Part shown: positions 8,991 through 15,357 of the stretch, one piece after another
Position numbering within the stretch: the first letter of the stretch is position 1
Layout of the letters: each line of letters begins with the position of its first letter
DNA from: Bradyrhizobium manausense
GTDB lineage: Bacteria; Pseudomonadota; Alphaproteobacteria; Rhizobiales; Xanthobacteraceae
DNA length: 64,000 nt
Direction of reading: 5' to 3'
Assembly: GCF_018131105.1 (NCBI RefSeq)
Contig: NZ_JAFCJI010000001.1
Span: 2,046,001 to 2,110,000 of the forward strand
Notes under the pieces: model-generated
Databases searched by the model: none
Seen by the model: the letters and a program-made list of their open reading frames with translations, nothing else
Told to the model about the DNA's origin: nothing
Position numbers and translations under genes: made by a program

Positions 8991-9425
8991 ATGAGGAAAT
9001 TGACTATCGCCGCCGCAACTGTCGCCTTGCTTGCTACTGTCGCCGGTTTCAGTGCGCCGTCGCGTGCTGACACCGGCCAGGTCGCCATCGTCTTCACCAA
9101 GGGCGGCTTCATCGTCGGCGTCGGCGGTGGGGAGGGCGTTCTGCTCTACCGGGGCCACAAATATCCCTTCACCGTTTCCGGGATGAGCGTCGGCTTCACG
9201 ATCGGTGCCTCGACCACCAAGCTGACAGGCCGCGCACTCAATCTCAACGGACCGCAATCGCTTGAAGGGTCTTACGCTGCAGGTGGCGCAGGTGCGGCGG
9301 TTGCCGCGGGCGCCGGCGCCGTTCAATTGCAGAACGGCAATGGCGTGATCCTTCAACTCAGCGGAGCGAAGGTCGGAGCGGAAGTGTCTGCTGCTGTTGG
9401 TGGCGTCACAATCCGGCTGAAATAG
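8991..9425 (+). CDS. Small secreted glycine-rich protein, paralogue of 17959-18417
   Basis: 144 residues with a clear signal peptide (MRKLTIAAATVALLATVAG, cleavage after SRA near residue 26). The mature domain is glycine-rich and beta-rich: GGFIVGVGGGEGVLLYRG, YPFTVSGMSVGFTIGAS, then GVILQLSGAKVGAEVSAAVGGVTIRL. The same pattern recurs in the protein at 17959-18417. The alternation of GG and hydrophobic residues resembles SYLF/EipA-like envelope proteins, but this is only an impression and no function is assigned. It is the last gene of the decarboxylase operon, with AAAGGGGAAG before the start, and is followed by a bidirectional terminator. Confidence 0.75.
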   Translation: MRKLTIAAATVALLATVAGFSAPSRADTGQVAIVFTKGGFIVGVGGGEGVLLYRGHKYPFTVSGMSVGFTIGASTTKLTGRALNLNGPQSLEGSYAAGGAGAAVAAGAGAVQLQNGNGVILQLSGAKVGAEVSAAVGGVTIRLK

Positions 9426-9444
9426 AACAGGGAACGAGACTCAC

Positions 9445-9476
9445 AAAAACGGGCTGCGTCACCGCAGCCCGTTTTT
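9445..9476. terminator. Bidirectional intrinsic terminator
   Basis: A perfect hairpin: AAAAACGGGCTGCG, loop TCAC, CGCAGCCCGTTTTT. The A run and T run flank a GC-rich stem, so it can stop transcription from both sides. It lies between the convergent secreted-protein gene (ends 9425) and the polyphosphate kinase gene (ends 9496). Confidence 0.93.
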
Positions 9477-9495
9477 CATTTGAAAATTCCGAGAT

Positions 9496-10296
9496 TCAGT
9501 ATCGCTCTTCGACAAACTTCAGTCCGCGCAGGCTTGCCTGGTCGTTGTAGCGTCCCTTGTGCGTCCGCTTCGGCAGCAGGACCTTCTCCCGCTTGACCTT
9601 CTTGTAGGGGATTCTCTGCAGGATGTGCGAGATGATGTTCAGCCGTGCACGCCGCTTGTCGTCGGAACGGATCAGCCGCCACGGCGCATGCTTTGTGTCC
9701 GTCGCTTCGAACATCATGTCGCGCGCACGGGAGTAATCGTACCAGCGTCCAAAGGACTCGGTATCCATCGGGCTCAGCTTCCACTGGCGCAGCGGATCCT
9801 CGATGCGTGCCTTGAAGCGGAGCTCCTGCTCTTCCATCCCGACCTCGAGCCACAGCTTGATCAGGATGATACCGGCGTCGACGGCGAATTTCTCGACCAA
9901 CGGACAGAGCTCGAGGAAGCGCTTGTGTTCGTTCGGCGAGCAGAAGCCCATGACATATTCCACGCCGGCACGGTTGTACCAGCTGCGATCGAAGATCACG
10001 ATCTCACCGCCGGCCGGGTATTGCTCGATATAGCGCTGCAGGAATAGCTGGGACTTTTGCCGGTCGGAGGGGGCGGGCAGGGCGCAGACACGGAAGACGC
10101 GCGGGCTGACCTTCTCGGTCAATGCCTTGATCGTCCCACCCTTGCCGGCGGCGTCGCGCCCCTCGAAGATGATGATCACCTTCAATTTCTGCGCCTTGAC
10201 CCACTCCTGGAGGTGGCACAGCTCGACCTGGAGCTTTCTAAGCTCCTTCTCGTAGTCCTTGCGCTTCATCTTCTCCGCGGGCTCGTCCTTGGCCAT
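9496..10296 (-). CDS. PPK2-family polyphosphate kinase
   Basis: A 266-residue PPK2 kinase. These enzymes transfer phosphate between polyphosphate and nucleoside mono- or diphosphates. Visible motifs are the Walker A loop FEGRDAAGKGGTIK near residue 45, the Walker B-like FDRSWYNRAGVEYVMGFC, and the arginine-rich lid region DDKRRARLN. Length fits a one-domain class I enzyme. The start has GAAAGGA upstream. It is preceded by a 150-residue gene on the same strand, 40 bases away, whose promoter region has a FixK-type box; polyphosphate turnover is therefore probably linked to low oxygen. Nucleotide preference is not readable. Confidence 0.9.
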   Translation of the reverse strand: MAKDEPAEKMKRKDYEKELRKLQVELCHLQEWVKAQKLKVIIIFEGRDAAGKGGTIKALTEKVSPRVFRVCALPAPSDRQKSQLFLQRYIEQYPAGGEIVIFDRSWYNRAGVEYVMGFCSPNEHKRFLELCPLVEKFAVDAGIILIKLWLEVGMEEQELRFKARIEDPLRQWKLSPMDTESFGRWYDYSRARDMMFEATDTKHAPWRLIRSDDKRRARLNIISHILQRIPYKKVKREKVLLPKRTHKGRYNDQASLRGLKFVEERY

Positions 10297-10336
10297 GCCG
10301 GTCCTTTCACCGTTGCGCTCGTCACTCGTGTTAAAT

Positions 10337-10789
10337 TCACTCGTCCCAGGAAATGGTCACACCGATGTCGCCGGGCATGCCACCGGGGAAATCGATGATC
10401 TGGTAGGCGATGCGATATCCTCGCGGCTGGAGGTAGTCCGCCCAGAGCTGGAAGATCTCCTTGGGGATTCCGGTCAGTGTGGTCTCCCAGCCCTTTTCCA
10501 TCTGGTTGATGGCGCGCCCCTTGTCGGTGCAGAGCGAATTGGGGAAACGATAGACCATCACTTCGGTCAGTCCGTTTCGCACGGCGCGCTGGATGATGGT
10601 CGCTGCAAGCTTGATCTTCTCGTCCTCGCTCTTGCCGGAAGGCTTGCTCAGCCGCTCGATCAGCGCGCGTTTTTCGGCCTCGGCTGCCGCGGCGAGACGA
10701 ACATATTCCTCGGCCTTCTCCGCCTCCTTGAGCGCAGCTTCCTTCCGGATCTGGGTGGCGTTGGGAATGAGATTATCGAGGCCGGACAT
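10337..10789 (-). CDS. Conserved-looking hypothetical protein upstream of PPK2
   Basis: 150 residues, no signal peptide and no membrane segment. The N-terminal half (about 10-60) is alanine/glutamate/lysine-rich and should form a helix or coiled coil. The C-terminal half has a compact motif-rich region: VYRFPNSLCTDKGRAIN, GWETTLTGIPKE, WADYLQPRGY and FPGGMPGDIGVTISWDE. I do not recognise the family. The start MSGLDN has AGGGAG at proper spacing; the longer reading from 10816 lacks one. It is the first gene of the unit ending in the polyphosphate kinase and diverges from the DUF3302 gene across a FixK-type box. Confidence 0.7.
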   Translation of the reverse strand: MSGLDNLIPNATQIRKEAALKEAEKAEEYVRLAAAAEAEKRALIERLSKPSGKSEDEKIKLAATIIQRAVRNGLTEVMVYRFPNSLCTDKGRAINQMEKGWETTLTGIPKEIFQLWADYLQPRGYRIAYQIIDFPGGMPGDIGVTISWDE

Positions 10790-10857
10790 GGCAGCGGCTC
10801 CCTGTGAATATTTCATGCAGCGTTCATAAAACGCTAGGTCTGTCTGGGCCCATTCCC

Positions 10858-10871
10858 TTGATTCAAATCAA
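10858..10871. promoter_or_regulatory. FixK2/FNR-type box between divergent units
   Basis: TTGATTCAAATCAA is a perfect TTGA-N6-TCAA with symmetrical TTGATT/AATCAA arms. A -41.5 position predicts starts near 10906 on the plus strand and 10823 on the minus strand. These fall just before the DUF3302 start at 10930 and the 150-residue protein start at 10789. The geometry argues against the earlier in-frame ATG at 10882. Confidence 0.82.
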
Positions 10872-10929
10872 GCAAATTGGGATGGTGGCTGAACACAGTG
10901 CGTGCGAGCCCTTTGCCTGGGAGAGACCT

Positions 10930-11367
10930 TTGAGCGATCAACTAAATCCGATGGCGCCTCACCATCTGCCGTTCTATCTCGCGCCAGGAAACGGTACCGA
11001 TACGCTGATGGTGGTGATGGGGATCTTCCTGATCGGGACCATCCTCTGGGTTGGCACGCTCTATTGGCGGCTGCACAGCCTCCCGGAGCGGATGGCGCAT
11101 AAATCACAGAAGCTGCAATTCGAGATCGTGGCGGTGCTCGGTCTGATCTCGTTGTTCACGCATCTGCACATCTTCTGGGTCGCCGGCCTTCTGCTTGCGC
11201 TGATCGACATCCCCGATTTTGGAACGCCGCTGCGCAGCATCGCCGATTCCGTCGAGAAGATTGCGGACTCAACGCCCGGACAGGATGACGGGTCGATAGA
11301 GACCGGTCCTGCGCCGGCTCCTGCGGACGCTCCGGATGCCGCCAAGAAGGAGCGCACTCATGCTTGA
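10930..11367 (+). CDS. DUF3302 (YibI-like) membrane protein
   Basis: 145 residues counted from a TTG start at 10930, preceded by GGGAGA five bases away; ATG at 10951 is the alternative. One hydrophobic segment (about residues 24-44) and another (about 62-88) surround the LPERMAHKSQKLQFEIVAVLGLISLF region typical of DUF3302. The C-terminal tail is Ala/Pro-rich. In enterobacteria the homologue yibI sits beside yibH, an HlyD-type membrane-fusion gene, and the same pairing is seen here: the stop overlaps the HlyD gene start by eight bases. The role is presumably to accompany that fusion protein in the inner membrane. Confidence 0.72.
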   Translation: MSDQLNPMAPHHLPFYLAPGNGTDTLMVVMGIFLIGTILWVGTLYWRLHSLPERMAHKSQKLQFEIVAVLGLISLFTHLHIFWVAGLLLALIDIPDFGTPLRSIADSVEKIADSTPGQDDGSIETGPAPAPADAPDAAKKERTHA

Positions 11368-12595
11368 GCTCATGATCTGCTCCCTGGTGACGATCCTGCC
11401 GGACTATCTCTACCGGCGTTATGCCCAGGGTAAGCGCTTCGGCAAGGAGATCACCTTCTTCTCGGTCTGGTATGAACTGCGCTGGGGCATCACCGGCTGC
11501 CTCATGCTGACGATTTCGCTGATCACCATGATCTTCTATTTCCATCCGGCGACGAACGCAGCGACGCTCTATTATCGAACGGTACCAATCGCGCCCGTCG
11601 GCGTGGCTGGCCGCGTAGCCGAGGTGAATGTCGGCTTCAGCGCGGCAGTGAAGAAGGGAGACGTGCTGTTCAAGCTTGACAGCGCGAAGCAGGAATCAGC
11701 GCTCGAAACCGCCAAGCGCAAGGTCGCCGAAATCGACGCCAGCTTGCAGACCGCGCAGGCCGACGTAGCCAAGGCGGAAGCGCAAATTGGCGAGGCGAAA
11801 GCCAATCTTCAGCAGGCCAAGGATGAACTCGACGTCAAGAGCGAGCTACAGCGCCGCAATCCGGGCATCGTTCCGCAACGCGACATCGAGAAGCTGCAGG
11901 TGTTGGTCGATCAGCGTCAATCTGGCGTCGATGCCGCGACCGCCGCGAAACAGTCCGCGAGCCTGCAGGTCTCAACTCTGCTGCCGGCGCAGAAAGCCAG
12001 CGCCGAGGCCGCCGTGGCGGAGGCGCAGGTGCTGCTGGACCAGACGATCATCCGGGCCGGCGTCGATGGCAGGGTCGAACAGTTCCTGCTTCGTCCCGGT
12101 GACGTGGTCAATCAATTGTTGCGGCCCGCTGGTGTGCTCATTCCGGAGGGCGCCGGCCGCAATGTGCTGCAAGCCGGCTATGGGCAGATTGAGGCAGGCG
12201 TCTTGAAGCCTGGAATGGTGGCGGAGGCCGCCTGCATCTCCAAACCCTGGGTGATCATCCCGATGGTGATCACGACCGTGCAGGACTACATCGCGGCCGG
12301 ACAGTTTCAGGGTGGCCAGCAACTGATTGAGGCGGAGAATGCGCCCAAACCCGGCTCCATTCTGGTGTTCCTCGAGCCACTCTACAAGAACGGTCTCGAG
12401 GGCGTGACGCCAGGAAGCAGCTGCATCGTCAACGCCTACACCAGCAATCACGAGGAAATTTCCGCGGAACATACCAGCACCGGCCGGGCGATTGCGCTCC
12501 ACGTCGTTGACGGCGTCGGCCTCGTGCACGCTCTGCTGCTGCGCATCCAGGCCTTGCTGTTGCCCATCAAGACTCTTGTGCTGAGCGGTCATTGA
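11360..12595 (+). CDS. HlyD/EmrA-family (YibH-like) membrane fusion protein
   Basis: A 411-residue periplasmic adaptor anchored by an N-terminal region with one or two membrane segments (about residues 1-15 and 38-60). A biotinyl-lipoyl-like barrel follows (PIAPVGVAGRVAEVNVGFSA, KKGDVLFKLD), then a long Ala/Gln/Lys-rich coiled-coil hairpin (about 110-225) and a second lipoyl half (IIRAGVDGRVEQFLLRPGDVV). AAGGAG precedes the start. Such proteins couple an inner-membrane pump to an outer-membrane channel, but no pump or channel gene is adjacent; DUF3302 is the only partner. Substrate unknown. Confidence 0.85.
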   Translation: MLELMICSLVTILPDYLYRRYAQGKRFGKEITFFSVWYELRWGITGCLMLTISLITMIFYFHPATNAATLYYRTVPIAPVGVAGRVAEVNVGFSAAVKKGDVLFKLDSAKQESALETAKRKVAEIDASLQTAQADVAKAEAQIGEAKANLQQAKDELDVKSELQRRNPGIVPQRDIEKLQVLVDQRQSGVDAATAAKQSASLQVSTLLPAQKASAEAAVAEAQVLLDQTIIRAGVDGRVEQFLLRPGDVVNQLLRPAGVLIPEGAGRNVLQAGYGQIEAGVLKPGMVAEAACISKPWVIIPMVITTVQDYIAAGQFQGGQQLIEAENAPKPGSILVFLEPLYKNGLEGVTPGSSCIVNAYTSNHEEISAEHTSTGRAIALHVVDGVGLVHALLLRIQALLLPIKTLVLSGH

Positions 12596-12614
12596 CCGCG
12601 CGAAGGGATACGAA

Positions 12615-13034
12615 ATGAATTTGAGACGAACGATTGCGGTGGGCGGGTTGATGTTCGCTTCACTTCTTGTCACCGGTAATCGGGCCGATGCCCTCGATCT
12701 CAACGGCCCGTGGGCGACCGACGCAAACAACTGTCCGAAAGTCTTCGAGCGCAAGGGCAGCCAGCTCGGATTCACCGACATGTCGGATGTATTTGGCGGC
12801 GGTTTCATCGTTGACGGCGACCAGATCATCGGCAAATTCGCACGCTGCCGGATCAAGGCGCGGAAGGACAACGGGCCTGACGTCAATCTGATCGCATCCT
12901 GTGCCACCGACATGATGCTCTCCAGCGTCCAGTTCAGCCTGAGGGAGTTGGATTCCGACAGTCTCGTCCGCTTGTTCCCGGGCATGGAAGACATGGAGAT
13001 CCGCTATCACCGCTGCCCGGCAAACCCGGGATAA
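12615..13034 (+). CDS. Small secreted protein of unknown function
   Basis: 139 residues with a signal peptide (MNLRRTIAVGGLMFASLLV, cleavage near ADA at about 25). The mature protein starts DLNGPWATDANNCPKVFERK and contains four to five cysteines (NNCPK, ARCRI, ASCAT, HRCPA), suggesting disulfides in the periplasm. I do not recognise the family; the opening LNGPWATD...C pattern recurs in small rhizobial exported proteins. It lies 19 bases after the HlyD gene and is probably the third gene of that unit. Confidence 0.7.
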   Translation: MNLRRTIAVGGLMFASLLVTGNRADALDLNGPWATDANNCPKVFERKGSQLGFTDMSDVFGGGFIVDGDQIIGKFARCRIKARKDNGPDVNLIASCATDMMLSSVQFSLRELDSDSLVRLFPGMEDMEIRYHRCPANPG

Positions 13035-13122
13035 TAGTGCCTTCGCTGCAGACTATTGGACCCTCGCAATTCCCGCTAGAATTGCCCCGGAGAGCGGCCG
13101 TTTGAAGCCGCCCAGGAGGTGA

Positions 13123-15048
13123 ATGAGTGGGCGCCTGACCATTGGATCGGTGAAACCGTGGCTGGTCTCGGCTGCGCCGCGTCGTTACGCCCTGCTGCTT
13201 GCCCTGCTGCTTGCCCTGCTGCTCGCCGCGTGCGTCTTTTCCGCGTCTGTCCGGGCCGACGAGCCGGATTTCACCCCGCGCCGGGAAGCCAAGCGCGTGC
13301 TGATACTGCATTCCTTCGGGCGGGAATTCCGACCCTGGAGTGAATATGCGCGCAGCATCAAGGCCGAGCTCGAGCGGCAATCGCCTTGGCCCCTCGACAT
13401 CCAGGAGCATACGCTGCTGACGGCGCGCTTCAACAACCCTGGCCCGGAAGCCCCCTTCATCGAATATCTCGCTTCACTCTATCAGGGCACGCTGCCCGAT
13501 ATCGTCATCAGCATCGGTGCTCCGGCGGCGCGGTTCGTGCAACGATACCGGAGCAAGCTGTTTCCCGGCACGCCGACGGTGCTGACGGTGGTCGAGCAGC
13601 GGCTGGTGAACCGTTTCGACCTCACCGAGGACGACGTCGTTGTGTCGGTTCGCAACGATTTCATGGCGGCCTTCAAAAACATCGTTCAAGTGATGCCGGA
13701 TACCAGGACGGTCGCCGTGGTGATCGGCGCGTCGCCATTGGAGAAGTACTGGATCGATGAAGTGGCACACGAGCTGAAGCCGCTCGGCGATCGGCTCGCC
13801 ATCGTCTGGTATTCGGACCTGTCGTTCGAGGAGATCCTGAAGCGGGCGGCGAAGCTTCCGCCGCATACCGTATTGTTCTGGGGCCTGATGTCGGTTGATG
13901 CCGCGGGGATCGTCCATGAGGGCGACATCGCACTGCGCAGCCTGCATGCGGTGGCGAACGCGCCGATCTTTTCCTATCAGGAGGCGTTCTTCGGCGGCAG
14001 CACGGTCGGCGGCCCGATGCATGCGACCGAGGAGACGACCCGCAAGACCGTCGATGCTGCGATCCGCCTCCTCGGCGGTGAGAAGCCATCCAGTATCAAA
14101 TACGAGCCGATCGGGTTCGCCGCGCCGAAATACGATTGGCGGGAGCTGCAGCGCTGGGGCATCAGCGAAAGCAATCTGCCCGCCGGAAGCGAGATTGTGT
14201 TTCGCGAGCCGACCGTGTGGGAGAGTTATCGCTGGCAGATGCTGCTGATCGCCGCGATCATCCTGGTGCAGGCCGGCCTGATCAGCGGCTTGCTCAGCGA
14301 GCGTCATCGACGTCAGGTTGCCGAGGTCGAGTCACGCCAGCGCCTGGCCGAGCTCGCGCACGCCAATCGCTATTCTGCCGTGGGCGAACTGACGACGTCG
14401 ATCGCCCACGAACTAAACCAGCCGCTCGGCTCCATCCTGACCAATACCGAAACGGCGGAGCTCATGCTCAATGCTGCCACGCCCGATCTCGCCGAAGTCA
14501 GGCACATCCTCGCCGACATCAGGCGCGACGACCAGCGCGCAAGCGAGGTGATCCGCCGCCTGCGCAGCGTCCTGAGGAAGAGCCCGTTCGAAATCAGGAA
14601 TCTCGAGCTCAACGGCACGGTGTTGGAAGCGATCGGGCTGGCGGCTGCAGTTGCCGAGGGACGCGGCATCGCGCTGAGCTATGTGCCTGCCATCTCCGAC
14701 CTGCCCGTCAAGGGCGATCCGGTTCAGCTCCAGCAGGTCATTCTCAACCTCATCATCAACGCGATGGACGCAATCGCCGATGCGGAGATGAAGAAACGTG
14801 AGGTGAGTGTGACGACGTTCCGCGTCGGCAACCAGGCCGAGATCAGGATTTCGGATACCGGCCCCGGCATCGCCGCCGGGGATATCGCAAACGTCTTCAA
14901 TCCCTTCTTTACGACCAAGCCCGAGGGCATGGGGATGGGGCTCGCAATCGCCAAGACGATTGTCGAGGCCCATCACGGCACGATGGCGGCCGAGAACCTG
15001 ACGGCGGGCGGGGCGCTGTTCACGGTGAGGCTGCCGATCGTCCGCTAG
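13123..15048 (+). CDS. Orphan sensor histidine kinase with periplasmic ABC-binding-protein-like domain
   Basis: 641 residues. A basic N-terminus and Leu-rich signal/anchor (about 20-45) precede a periplasmic domain of ABC substrate-binding type (about 55-335; RVLILHSFGREFRPW, PDIVISIGAPAARFV, GGSTVGGPMH). A membrane helix lies at about 365-387, then HisKA with the phosphorylated histidine at residue 429 (SIAHELNQPLGSI), and HATPase_c with ILNLIINAMDA, ISDTGPGI and GMGMGLAIAKTI. The kinase part is NtrB/DctB-like. AGGAGGTGA precedes the ATG, an unusually strong ribosome site. No response regulator gene is adjacent. Ligand and partner are unknown. Confidence 0.88.
   Translation: MSGRLTIGSVKPWLVSAAPRRYALLLALLLALLLAACVFSASVRADEPDFTPRREAKRVLILHSFGREFRPWSEYARSIKAELERQSPWPLDIQEHTLLTARFNNPGPEAPFIEYLASLYQGTLPDIVISIGAPAARFVQRYRSKLFPGTPTVLTVVEQRLVNRFDLTEDDVVVSVRNDFMAAFKNIVQVMPDTRTVAVVIGASPLEKYWIDEVAHELKPLGDRLAIVWYSDLSFEEILKRAAKLPPHTVLFWGLMSVDAAGIVHEGDIALRSLHAVANAPIFSYQEAFFGGSTVGGPMHATEETTRKTVDAAIRLLGGEKPSSIKYEPIGFAAPKYDWRELQRWGISESNLPAGSEIVFREPTVWESYRWQMLLIAAIILVQAGLISGLLSERHRRQVAEVESRQRLAELAHANRYSAVGELTTSIAHELNQPLGSILTNTETAELMLNAATPDLAEVRHILADIRRDDQRASEVIRRLRSVLRKSPFEIRNLELNGTVLEAIGLAAAVAEGRGIALSYVPAISDLPVKGDPVQLQQVILNLIINAMDAIADAEMKKREVSVTTFRVGNQAEIRISDTGPGIAAGDIANVFNPFFTTKPEGMGMGLAIAKTIVEAHHGTMAAENLTAGGALFTVRLPIVR
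13189..13224 (+). repeat. Three 12-bp tandem repeats in the kinase signal sequence
   Basis: The unit GCCCTGCTGCTT occurs twice exactly and a third time with a final C. It encodes an ALLLALLLALLL-like stretch of the signal/anchor helix. Because the unit length is a multiple of three, slippage would change helix length without breaking the frame. Confidence 0.8.
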
Positions 15049-15357
15049 CAGCCGGAAGCTTGATCTCGAAGCTTGGAATCGGCGTCGCCATTTCTCTTCG
15101 CAGTTGCGTCGTGACCGGGACGGACGCGCGGACAGTCGGGTGTGGTGAGTGCGATGAGACGCCGCGAGTTCATATCGCTGATCGCGCAGCGCCAGTGCGC
15201 TCGGGCTCACGGTGCCCGGCCGGCTTCTGATGGAGGCCGAACGGATCGAACAGGTCGTCGCGTCGCAACAGCGCGGCGGTGCGATTTCGTTGATCTCGAT
15301 CAAACAAATCCCTGTTGCCCAGCCCGATGGTCGCGGACGGAAAGCTTTGTGGAGGTC
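15049..15357. other. Intergenic region (309 bases) with FixK box and possible Tat-signal relic
   Basis: No complete gene is seen. At 15154 an ATG opens MRRREFISLIAQ, which looks like the first residues of the MRRREFI-type export signals common on rhizobial ABC substrate-binding proteins, but the following residues have no hydrophobic core and no mature protein follows. This may be a relic. The last third carries the FixK-type box at 15290 and the GGAGG ribosome site of the DUF3300 gene. Confidence 0.5.
15290..15303 (+). promoter_or_regulatory. FixK2/FNR-type box upstream of the DUF3300 operon
   Basis: TTGATCTCGATCAA is a perfect TTGATC-NN-GATCAA palindrome. A -41.5 position predicts transcription start near 15338, with the GGAGG and ATG 15358 directly after. 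This supports the start at 15358 over the long in-frame extension back to 15142. Confidence 0.85.

Noticed and set aside
10804..10929. Longer starts of the DUF3302 gene (10804, 10882)
   Set aside because: They lie before or within bases of the FixK-type box, upstream of the expected transcription start, and lack ribosome sites.
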